Notes under the pieces: generated by a model | What the model saw: the letters and a program-made list of their open reading frames with translations, nothing else | The model's database searches: none | Told to the model about the DNA's origin: nothing | DNA from: Prosopocoilus inquinatus | Taxonomy: Eukaryota; Arthropoda; Insecta; Coleoptera; Lucanidae | Reading direction: 5' to 3' | DNA: 64,000 bases | Assembly: GCA_036172665.1 (NCBI GenBank) | Contig: CM069876.1 | Span: 44,051,001 to 44,115,000 of the forward strand | Program-made: the position numbers and the translations under genes | Shown here: positions 1 through 10,336 of the stretch, piece after piece | Numbering within the stretch: position 1 is the first letter of the stretch | Layout of the letters: each line of letters opens with the position of its first letter

Positions 1-43
1 TATGTATGTTTCGCAAAATTTACTTTGCGTATGATGATATTTT

Positions 44-352
44 TGATTGGTTCTCGAGTTGTACCGTTAGAAAAAAATGAAAGAACTCGAAAGCTGCTCA
101 CTCCAAAGCCACGCTTCGACCTCACGCTCAGCAACTCAAGGAAAAAAACAAAAAGTGTTGTTTTCATTTGTTTCTCGAACCTTGTATGTGACGGCATTTT
201 TGAATTTCTGAGGAAATTCTAGCCTGAAATGATGGGTCGCATCATGGGTCTAGCGCGAGCGGGTTTCGAGTTTTTTCTTTTGCTTTTAATGGTGCAACTC
301 GAGAACCAATCAAGATAGACCCATGGTGCGACCCATCATTTCACGCTAGAAT
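44..352. repeat. Interleaved inverted repeats (fold-back MITE-like)
   Basis: Two pairs of inverted segments share this stretch: 44-65 with 291-311 (around TTCTCGAGTTG) and 219-253 with 315-350 (around AAATGATGGGTCGC). The arrangement suggests a fold-back element or one hairpin element inserted in another. I see no coding potential. Confidence 0.5.
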
Positions 353-1140
353 TTACCCAGGACCTCAAAAATGAAACAAAAAATACAATTTTCATAAGTT
401 TACTGAAATTGCGTTGCTCTTTTTTCTTATTATACAAATTTTGGTTATTCTTCGAAACGCAGTTAGCGTTTCTTTTTTCTCGATAGGTGTTTCAAACACT
501 CTCTCGATGAAAATCAGTTGAATAGATGGCTGCGGACACAGAAATGTAAAAAAATATAAAAATAAAAATTCAATAAGAAAATAAAATTATAAAAGAAATA
601 CGTCCGTTGTTTTATACGTACTTGTCACGATCATGTGATTTGAGAAACGAGTAAATGTAAGTCGTGTGCGGGAAATAAGAAGGAATAAGAGCGTAAATAA
701 CGAAATTCACGTTCATAAAATTCACGGCCGTTTTAACAGCCCTGGAAAACGCTGGAAAAGTTCCAGAACGATAATGTGGCGTGATATGTAAAGAAAAAGC
801 AAGAGATCGTGTCTGTTCACATTCAGACATCTAGGTCAGTCGAATCTTACTGCCTGCAGATGTAACAACTACGTAATACAAACGTAGTTAATCTAAACAT
901 CGCATCGTGTCGGTGTATGTACAGGGTGTCCCAAATTTCTCATGTATGGGGTACTCCAAATTAGAAAAAAAAAAACAAGAACTAAAATTAACTATTTTTT
1001 AAGCTAGGAGTTTCACTGCCCCAAATAATAATAAGTGAGCCGCAGTTAGAGAGATTTTTAAATCGTAAATCGTGATTTTTTTCTTCTAAGTTTAAACCAA
1101 TTTAGGGCGTCTACACATCTTCTCGTTTCTTTTCCCCTAG
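353..1140. other. Non-coding AT-rich stretch upstream of the first exon
   Basis: No supportable gene. At 921-940 there is a short ACAGGGTGTCCC segment resembling the end of the mariner-like elements seen later in the window; no partner end is visible. The rest is probably intron of the gene whose next exon starts at 1141. Confidence 0.4.
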
Positions 1141-4100
1141 GTTTAATCGCGCTCGTGGTAATATTAGTCTCGATGTTCCCTCTCCCTTTGGACAAGCTTA
1201 AGAGCTGGCTAATCTCGAAGACTACCCCGACAATCAGCACGAAATTCCTACCCTGCAACGACCTCATCGTCACAGACGTGTGGACGATCAACTTGCCCAA
1301 ATTAACGTCGGAGTCGGTGATAAGGACGGTGGATATCGATAAGGACGGGGTTGAGGACGTCATATTTGGTTTTGGAACGGGTAAATAAAAACAAACAAAA
1401 AAAAAACTCCAAGAAGATTGTAAAAATGACCTTAGATCTCACTCCAATCTGCGCTGCGTTGACGCCAGGTGCCTTGCATGGACCGTCAATTGCCGCAATT
1501 CCGATTGCAATCGCACGAACGCTTAGGGGACTTTTTACAATCTTTTTGGCGCCGCCCCTTTCGATTCGATTAACCCCCTCATTTCCGCAGGTGACAACTA
1601 CAACATAAGCTCTGATATTTTCTGCCCTTGACTTTTTACAATCTTTTTGGCGCCGCCCCTTTCTATTTTAACCCCCTCGTTTCCGCAGGTGACAACTACA
1701 ACATAAGCCCGGATATTTTCTGCCCCATGTTCCTGGGGGTTCCCCCACCCTGCGGAGGTGGGCTGATCGCCCTAAACGGAAGCACCGGCGATATCATTTG
1801 GAGGCGGTGGTTACCCGACGCGGTTTTCACCATTTACTGCACGGTGGATGTAAATGGGGATGGAATCAGCGATTGCCTCGCCACGGGAAAAGGAGGAGTA
1901 TTATTTAACCGGAATTATCCGAGAGGGCAATTTTTAATGTCAATTTTGTTTGTGGGGGGGTTGTAGATTTTCTGCGTCGTCAATGCCAAAAACGGCACTG
2001 TCTTGTGGCAGTTCGCGGATAAATCCAATCAACAGCAGCCGCTCCTCATCGACATATACATGGCTAACTTCATCCCGGATCAAGATAACGATGGGGTCAG
2101 CGATGTCCTGGCGGCCCACACGTCAAAAACAGGTGGGGGAGGAGGAGTCTTGATGTCTTTTAAGGGTGTACGATGACGAGGGCCCTTCTTTTCGGTAGAT
2201 CGCGGAAAATGGGGGCATCTGATACTGGTATCGGGGAGCACGGGGAATGAATTGAGGAGGGTTTTGACGCCTGGCAACGCGGAGACCTATTACACCCCCC
2301 AGTTGCTTCTGAACGAGAGGGATGTTTTCGTGGTGTTCGGGACTGGAAGCCCGACTTACCCCGGGAATCTATCTGTGGTCTCACTCGGCGAAATGGTGAA
2401 CGGATTTTTGGTATGGAAACCACCCCCACATTCTCCGCACTCCCCAAACCAAACCGAACAAGTGATTTTAGAATAACATCACGACTATATACGAAGACAA
2501 GTTCAAGGGCGTCATCTCCCCCGCTGTGCTCGTGGATATAACCGGCGATAACGTCACGGACATAGTCATCTCCATGTTTAATTCAACAACGCTGGCCATA
2601 GATGGCAACACGTTCAAGCAAATTTGGAACTTCTCGGTTCCGAATTCGGAAACACTGAGCGTACCCACCCCGGGGTACTTCAACGACGACAACGTCACCG
2701 ACTTCTTCATCAAGTACCAGACGGGAGCGGGGTTTCCGGTGTATTACTACAGCCAGGTGATATTTTCTTAATCTCCAGAGGAAGATTGGGTATTTGGGGA
2801 TTGCCGATACCGATTGGTTTTCACTGATCACGTGATCAACGATCACCAATAACTTTCGTCAAGTGGATGACGAAAGCCAATAACAGCAATTCCCAAATAT
2901 CCAATTCTCCAAATCTCCAAAGCAGGAAAAGATGGGCATTCTAATTGGAGATGCAAGTTGCAACATGGTATGGTATTATAAAGTCGAGCTACCATCGAAC
3001 ATTGCCGATATTGGAGCACCTTACCACGTTGCCAGGGGGTACCACCTCATGGCTACCCGATTAGAATGACCCCACCCTCCACAAGTCTTTTGATGATGGG
3101 TCACGTAGCAAATTGATTTAGTCGTTCATCATCGACGGCAAAAGCGGAAAGCCGATTTATCCGAAGCCAATCATCGACAGCGTCGGTTCGCAGATGGGCG
3201 GGCTTTCCCTCTCCATGGAAAACCGAGGGCTGGATTGGTTCTTGTTTTGGAAAGCCGACTGCAAGAACTACGAGGAATTCCAAGACATGTACGAGTTCAT
3301 ATCAGGTGTGCCCCTTCTCCCCTCCTTCTTCTCCTTCATCTTCTTCTTCTCTCTTTGGTAATACAGCAGGTTCCAGGTAGCAATTCCAAGCAGCAAAACC
3401 ACGCCGACATTTGCAAGTTGCGCTTCAACTCCTCAATGGTGGCCAAATTCTTTGCCCTAAATCACTACGACCAACCACCAGGCGTCGAAATTTATTCTTC
3501 AGGTAATCATGAGTGCGATTTCAAAGACCTAACGAATTTATCCAAAATATTTTAGACAATAGGTCCGACGTAGAGTACAACAACACGAAGTCCCCCCTGC
3601 AAGAAGCCAAGGAGTATTTCAAGTTGAACCCGAGCCCACAGCAAACGTACACGACGATGACCGCCGATACCGAATCGCCATACAAGACAAGTCCGGAAAA
3701 CCCCCGGATTAAATACAAAGACGGAAACACCTTCCGCCACAAAGGAAACAACCAGGGTTTGATGAACGAGTTCATGGGCAAGAGCATCAACGGCATGGCA
3801 ACGGCAAGATTCCCCCCACGCCCTCTCCAAAAACGTGCCGTTGAACTTTTTGTTTTTTGTTTTGTAGGTCGACGACTACGACCAGGAGAACTGGGGGCCG
3901 AAATCCCCCCAGTACCATCAGAACATCGACAATCTCCAGAACGATGACGTGGATCCGTATTTGGACGAGGACACCATGAATCTGTATGGTCCGAGCAAGC
4001 AGCAGCAGCAGTACGAAGGTGATGAAGGCAAGGGGGCGAATCGCAACACGCGAAGCCGGATACAAGAACCATCGGAGGGCACGACGCCTGCGAGCAAGAC

Positions 4101-5378
4101 CCAAAAGAAAAACCTGGCCGAGAGCGCCCAGTACGACATCTACGGGTACAAGAACGTGAAGAACTCGAAAGGACGACTCCTCCACGACCTGAGCAACCTT
4201 CCCAATGAGATACTGAGGGACACCTACTTCAAGAACCGCGAGCGGCAGTTGAAGAAGTCCCGTTTCGAGCAGAGGGACTTGCTCTCGCACCGGGACAAGC
4301 TGAAAGAGAACGAGGAGATCAGGAGGTTCATCGAGAACGAAAAGGCCAACACGCTCAACGTTTCGGAAAACCTGTGGGATTTGGAGTCGGACAAGGAACA
4401 GGAGGACAGGCAGAACGGGTATTACAGGGGCAAACGCCAAGCGAACACCACGATCGCGGGGGTTCCAAGGTTAACATCGGTTGGTAGGTGATGACCAAAA
4501 AGACCCAAGGCGAACAAATCCAAATTCCTCTTTCAGGGACTTTAGTAAAATCGATCAACACCACCACCAATAACACCAATACCATCGATTTGGTTTTCCT
4601 TACCTATTGGCTTCCCCCGATCACAGGCGCTCAGCTGGTTTTGGAAAAAGACGTGCAATGCATAAGCGAGAAGATTAAGAACGCGCTGCCCTCCAAGGGT
4701 AAGTTGTAAGTTTTTCCTTCCACGAGACAGACTTCCTTCCAAACGGCATGTGGAAGGAAGCCTCAAGGGCCTTGAAGCCTTTGAATATGGGCACCTCACC
4801 TCATAATTGTTTTTGAGACTTCCTTCCCCAATGGAAGGAAGCCTCAAGGGCTTTGAAGTCTTTGAATATGGGCACCTCACCTAATAATTGTTTTTGAGAC
4901 CTCCTTCCCCAATGGAAGGAAGCATCAAGGGCCTTGAGGCCTTTCAATATGGGCACCTCACCTCATAATTGTTTTTGAGACTTCCTTGCCCAATGAAAGG
5001 AAGCCTCAAAGGTCTTGAAGCTTTTGGTTCTGGGCACCTCACCTCACCAGTTATTTTGCAGAGAAAATCCTGAACTATCAAAAATCGACCTTGGAAGAGC
5101 TCTTCAAGAAGGAGTGCATCGCCGAACGGATCAAGCAAAACAATCAGCAATCGGCGACGCTCAACGGAGCTGACGTCAAGGGCAACTTCCCCTATTACAA
5201 CGAAATCTCCCGTCTAAACCTGGGCCAGATGACGGTGTACCGGGTGAGGATAGAGTGCACGTGCGAAATCGCCAAGAGGGCGGGGCGATGCGCCAAATTC
5301 CTCAACCATGAAGATCAAAGGTGGCCTTCGTATTTGGGGAAGTTTGGGGACGGCATCTTCAAGACCAACGTCGTCTAA
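1141..5378 (+). CDS. FG-GAP-repeat single-pass membrane protein, 5' end missing
   Basis: Eleven exons join in phase: 1141-1380, 1689-1897, 1967-2132, 2199-2410, 2472-2756, 3122-3305, 3377-3502, 3556-3803, 3868-4483, 4537-4698 and 5062-5378, giving about 921 residues in the window. The first exon enters mid-codon, so the start codon and cytoplasmic tail lie upstream. A hydrophobic segment (LIALVVILVSMF) near its start looks like a membrane anchor. Acidic calcium-loop-like motifs follow (DIDKDGVEDVIFG, DVNGDGISDCL, DQDNDGVSDVL, DITGDNVTDIV), typical of FG-GAP/beta-propeller repeats of integrin-alpha and FAM234-type ectodomains. Next comes a long polar, low-complexity region (exons 8-9), then a conserved-looking C-terminal domain with a cysteine cluster (CTCEIAKRAGRC). 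I infer a large ectodomain in type II orientation; the function is unknown. The exon 8 donor appears to be GC rather than GT. Confidence 0.75.
1525..1700 (+). repeat. Tandem duplication of intron end and 3' splice site
   Basis: About 110 bp carrying the end of an intron (TTTTTACAATCTTTTTGG through TTTCCGCAG) and the first ~35 bases of the next exon occurs twice in a row. The upstream copy of the exon start, from about 1591, runs into a TGA after about 13 codons. The downstream copy, from 1689, continues the open frame. Only the downstream acceptor can give a full protein. Confidence 0.75.
4730..5055 (+). repeat. 81-bp tandem repeat, four units, in an intron
   Basis: Four copies begin near 4730, 4817, 4898 and 4979. 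Each has a CTTCCTTCC...GGAAGGAAG mini-palindrome, a CCTCAAGGGCCTTGA palindrome and GGGCACCTCACCTC. The array fills the last intron of the FG-GAP gene. Confidence 0.8.
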
Positions 5379-6699
5379 TTGGATCGTCTGGGATTCACGT
5401 TTTCTTTTTGTGTTGTCCTCCCAAACAGGAAGCATAATGACATAACCATCTTAAAAAAAAAATGACGAAGAAGTTGCTTGAAACATGAAGTGTTTTAACT
5501 GAAATTGTAGGCACTTATTTCATTGACAGGACCATACTTACTAATAGATATAGCTTTGGGGAATCTCGTTCTTCTACTTTTCAATGTCTTTTATAAAACG
5601 CCGTTTTAGGTTATGTCACGCTGGGTTAGAAACAAAACACTCCAAGCGTTTTTGACAACTGTCATCCGTCAAACGTCATGCATTAAGGAAGTCGGGCCAA
5701 TTTCGTTCCGTATTCTTTCGTCAATCAATTGTTAGTTACTGGTGTAAACCATTTAGACTCTTTGTTCTTTATTGCATCTTGAACGGCATAAAATTGCAGC
5801 GTTGCAACATCTCAGGCGATGATTTATTTAGTAAGGGTACAAATTCGTTCGTTTGTTAACATTTCCTCTTTCTCTGAATTTCTTCGTCACTTTACTAACT
5901 ATTACTTCACACAATACCCCCCGCTTGGAGCTGAATACGGTCCTGTCTCCTACAAACGCCGCATTTTATTATTAACGCAGCGGTTGCGAAGAATTTATTT
6001 TTCTATTTCCGACAATCTAAGAGTGTCTGTCTCACATGATACACATAAATAGGGTCTGAATGTTTGTGTTTGTTTATGTATTATAGTGAGTTATATATTA
6101 AGTAAATAATAGCCTCCTTACACGAGCAGTGTTGTAACTAAATTATACTATTACGTATTAGTGTACCTATGATGTATATAGTACACGTATTTTGTATTAT
6201 AATGTGTATTAAGACAAAAGAATGACTATACATACTTAATTGTTAATACTTCCAGGCATGTGTAACATATGTGTACCTATAAATGAATGAATATTTGTAT
6301 ATTCGTTACTCTTTAAAAAGAAAACCGCAAAATATTTGGTTTGTTTTATTTTCTTGATAAATGCCCGAAATGTAAAATGCAAAAATATAATGGATAGAAA
6401 ATTGTTAGATAAATCCCACCGCTGCCACCATTTTAGGCCACAGGACCCCCATAGCATTACTGATTAGAATGAAAGAAAGAAACTGGCACCACCGTAGCTT
6501 AAAGGATTCCGTATTCTTCGGTATATTACGAGGTTAGATTAGATTGCCCTTCGGTGACGTGTAAAAATTTAAAAATCTTTCAAATTTGACAAGTTTAAAA
6601 CTTTTGCCAAATCTGCCCAGTCGTATTTTTCCCCATCAAGTTTTTACATTCATTAAACGAACAACAAAACCACCAGTTCCAAGATGGTTTCTAATTTTC
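5379..6699. other. 3' flank of the FG-GAP gene, no further gene seen
   Basis: AT-rich DNA that should contain the 3' UTR of the preceding gene. No open frame resembles a protein and no poly(A) signal can be assigned with confidence. Confidence 0.4.
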
Positions 6700-6967
6700 T
6701 AAGATAGTTAAGTAGTTCTCTCTTTCGGCCAAGAGATGGCGCTGTAGACGATTCTTGTCGCGCTTTGTTTCTTGATTCTATTAGTAGACGTAGAGTATTT
6801 TCGATTTAATTTGAAAACAAAATTATTCTTACTGAGAACATTAAAACGAAATCGCGTTGCTAAGGCTTAGGATTAACGTAACTTTCATTTTCAAACTAGT
6901 GAAGACAAATGCGTGAAGAGATGGCGCTCTGAATAATTCGCGGTGACGCATTCTGTTCAATGAATGC

Positions 6968-7344
6968 TGTTACGAATTTAGGATTCGTTAAATTTATTTT
7001 AACTAAAAATAAATTCGGTACATTTAACAATCTAATTTATTTAAATTGTTACCTACATTAAAACACTAATTTATTTAAGGCGAAATAGAAACTAATTGAT
7101 TTAAACATAAAGCGAACAGTCGTAAACTCTAATGCGAACTGTTTTTATTTCGCCGGTCGATGGCTTAAATATCCAGGGCCGGCGAAAATTTCAGGCAGCG
7201 CGGCGACCGACTGTCTATCGAAGTTTCTTCCCCCAGAAAATTCTGTCGCGCGAAGCAGACAGATGTTTGCCGAAGCGTCGATACTTTTGACGCGCCAGGC
7301 TCTGACGCATATAACACTAATTCATCAAGCATTAGATCACCACA
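6968..7344 (-). mobile_element. Probable solo LTR, Gypsy-like
   Basis: On the minus strand it runs TGTGGTGATCTAATG... to ...CGTAACA, with a TATTTAAG box and a CAGTTCGCATT initiator-like stretch. It closely resembles the solo LTR at 25236-25592 over its whole length. Its right end is duplicated in the flank, so the target duplication cannot be read. Confidence 0.5.
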
Positions 7345-7612
7345 AAACGAAGGCGAAAGTTATTGCTTAGAAAATATATGAGATTTTTGTTATTTGAGAT
7401 TGAAATGTAATAGCTTTCATTTTTGATCAAGAGATGGCGCTCAGAATAATTTTCATGACGCATATAACACTAATTCATCAAGCATTAGATCACCACAAAA
7501 CGAAGGTGAAAGTTATTGCTTATTGAAAATATATGAGATTTTTGTTATTTGAGATTGAAATGTAATAGCTTTCATTTTTTATCAAGAGATGGCGCTCAGA
7601 TTAATTTTCATA
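7307..7612 (+). repeat. Two-copy tandem duplication, about 150 bp
   Basis: The block starting GACGCATATAACACTAATTC and ending just past an AGATGGCGCTCAG motif occurs at about 7307 and again at about 7457 with few differences. It includes the LTR edge, so the duplication followed the LTR insertion. Confidence 0.8.
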
Positions 7613-9976
7613 ACGTAGCGTCGCGTTGTTTAGATTTTCAATTCAGTTTATTAATTTTGCAATTGAAATCATTGTGAAGTTAGAAGATAGGGTTTGACTG
7701 AGAACGTAAACGTGAAGATGAAATGCTCTTAGTGCGTACAGTTCGCTTTCGGTCAACAGACAGCGCTTTATGCAATTCTTGCTATTCGAAACCAAAACGA
7801 AATAGCTTTAATTTCTAGTCAAGTGATGGTGACCTGAATAATTCCTGTTACTTGGTTTAGATTTTTTAATTTACGATTTCCTTCATTGTTATTATTTTTT
7901 GTTTGCTTTGTAGGCAAGAAAAATCGAAGAAGTCTTTGAAAGACGTATAAATTAAGCTTTCATTTGTTTTTTTTTACACTTCATTTTTTCCTTTTTCAGT
8001 TTCTTTTCTTTTCCCTTGTCGATCAAGATTTACGAACAAGCCGCTCCTGCTTGAAGATGAAATGCTGTTATTGGCTTACAGTTCCCTGTTCCCTTTTGGT
8101 CAAGAGATGGCGCTTTAAATGATTCCTGTCATTCCTACCAGGCTGTGATTTTATTTTGAAATTAAAAATCATTGCGAGGGCGGAATTTATATGGAAACGT
8201 CAATAAAGGGAATTTCGATTAAAATCGTTTTATCTTTTGGTTCTGAATCGTGATTCTTCAAAATTTTCGTTTCTATTTAACTATTTTTTGTGTTTTTTTG
8301 TTTCATGTACAGTAACACTTGGTGCAGTTTTTTCTTTTGTTTTCTGTTAGTGATTTGATCTGTTGCGCGCTCCGAAAACTTCAGTCTTCTTTTGTTTTTT
8401 CTTTTTGTTCTCCGTTTTCTTTGCATTACAGTTTTTTAATCAATCCTTTTTCAGTTTTTTTCTTTTTTCTTGTCTAGATTTTCGAACAAAATCCGCCTCT
8501 TGCTTTTTGTTCATCCTTTTCTTCACACTTCGTTGTTCACTTTTCGAGTTTCTTTTTGTTTCTTGTAGGTACTTATTATCGAATTAATTGCTCATTAAAT
8601 TTATTTACTTAATAATAAATTTTATATTATTTTTTGTTTTGTTTTTCTTTTCTTGCAGTTTAAATATCGCACGCTTCACGAAAGATCTGTTGATATTCTT
8701 TTGTTTCGGAAATTAATTTAAATTAAAATATCTTAAAATGATCGCCGCGACAATGTTCGGCGCACGTTCGACGCGAAGGCGAAATTCTGTTATGCTCGCA
8801 GTTAATTTTCCCTTTTGGTCAAGAGATGGTGCTTTGAATGATTCTAAATCGACCTAAATAAATCGATTTAGTGACCTTATGCCTGCAGGGCCGTAGCCAG
8901 AATAAATATTCAGGGGAGGCTAATTGTAGTACAGGGCAGGCTGTATAAAAATATAAATTCTAATGCTTTAACGAATATTTAAAATATTTTCTGGTAGGTT
9001 GGGTCATCGTAGGGCAGGCTTAAAACTTTCCAGGGCCGGCTGAGCCTCCGTTGGAAATGCCAGCATGCCAGGAATTTCGACTAAAATCGCTTTATCTTTT
9101 GGTCAAGAGATAGCGCTCTGAAATCTGAATCTAGATTCTTCCTATCTAGTACCCTTTAAGCCGTGATTTTATAAAAATTTCGTTGCAAATTGTTTTTGAT
9201 CGCAGTGGATCCATGATTTTATAGTTTCAAAATTAGTTTGAAAAATGATATCATTACGAAAGGGTTTTGCCTTGAACATCAATGCTGTTGTATGCATTAC
9301 ATAATTCGACTAAAATAATTTTAGGTGTTGAACAACAGATGGCGCTCTGCGTCCGACTTTTTCTAGACTCTTATCTAGTCTTTTGCGTGCGTAGATTTTT
9401 TGTCCTTGTTGCTATCAACAGTGTCGTAGATACGGTTTCTGGCGCTCAGGGCAAAATCTGATCCTGCGCTCTCACGACACTTGGTTATTTATTAAAAAGC
9501 CTACGCAATATTCGAAATTGCGCCTTTTCGGATCTACGCCCCTGGCGTAGGCCCCTCTTGCCAGCCCCTGGCTACGGCTGGCTGTCAATTGATATCATTG
9601 TGAAATGAGAAGGCAGATGTTTTAGCTGAGAACATAAATACTGTTATGTACGTAATTCTATTCAAATAATTTTAAATTTTGAACAACAGGTGGCGGTCTG
9701 AGACTGACTTTTTCTAGACTTTTATCTAGACTTTTACGTGCGTAGATTTCTCGTTGATATCATTGCGAAATGAGAAGGCAGAGGAGGATTTTGCTGAAAA
9801 CATAAATGCTGTTATGTATAAAATCATTTTAGCAATTAAACAACAGATAGCGTTCTCAGTCTAACTTTTTCTACACTCTTATTTCCTGCTTTTGTTTTAG
9901 ACTTTTACATGCGCAGACTTTATGTCCTCCTTTAAATATTTATCTTCTTCTTTTGCTTGCTTATGAAAAATTGTAA

Positions 9977-10104
9977 GGCCCAGTTTTACAATGACGGTTT
10001 AACTTTGAGCCGAAGCTTAAATCCTTCACAACAATTGTTGAAATAATCGTTGCTAAGAGTTTAATCCTTGGTTCAAAGTTGAACCTCATTTGTAAAACTG
10101 GACC
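9977..10104. mobile_element. 128-bp palindromic MITE, GGCCCAGTTTTACA family, copy 1
   Basis: Near-perfect hairpin: GGCCCAGTTTTACA at the left and TGTAAAACTGGACC at the right, with AACGATTATTTC-like arms. It is flanked by TAA/TTA. A second copy of the same length lies at 53807-53934. Length and TWA-like flanks suggest a PIF/Harbinger-type MITE (inference). Confidence 0.75.
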
Positions 10105-10336
10105 TTAATCTTTGCTTTAAAAAGGAAAACACGACTTTATTTTCTTTTGTTCCGTAAAACCACCGATTTCGGTGACTGGCAAAGACTGACGGTCGGAACT
10201 TCTCGCTTCCACGAGTTTAAAATATTGATCTAACAAACCGAAATAAACAAATCAGAGAACGCCTGCCATGTATGACACTTGACCACATTTGACGCTTGGA
10301 ATCGTCACTTGAAATTTGATTTGATTGATTAACAAA

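Larger units (their letters stand above)
6700..9870. repeat. Degenerate repeat field carrying AGATGGCGCT motifs
   Basis: The motif AGATGGCGCT occurs perfectly near 6734, 6919, 7432, 7587, 8105 and 9337. Degenerate forms lie near 7758, 7824, 8824, 9107, 9690 and 9844. Most follow CAAGAG or CAACAG and precede an AATGATT/AATAATT-like stretch, so they share descent from a repeat. All are in the same orientation. The decamer fits the AG[GA][GT]GGC[GA][CG] core known for CTCF; binding is inference. Confidence 0.55.

Noticed and set aside
5819..6052. 77-residue frame after the FG-GAP gene
   Set aside because: No recognisable family, no Kozak or splice support; likely chance in the 3' flank.
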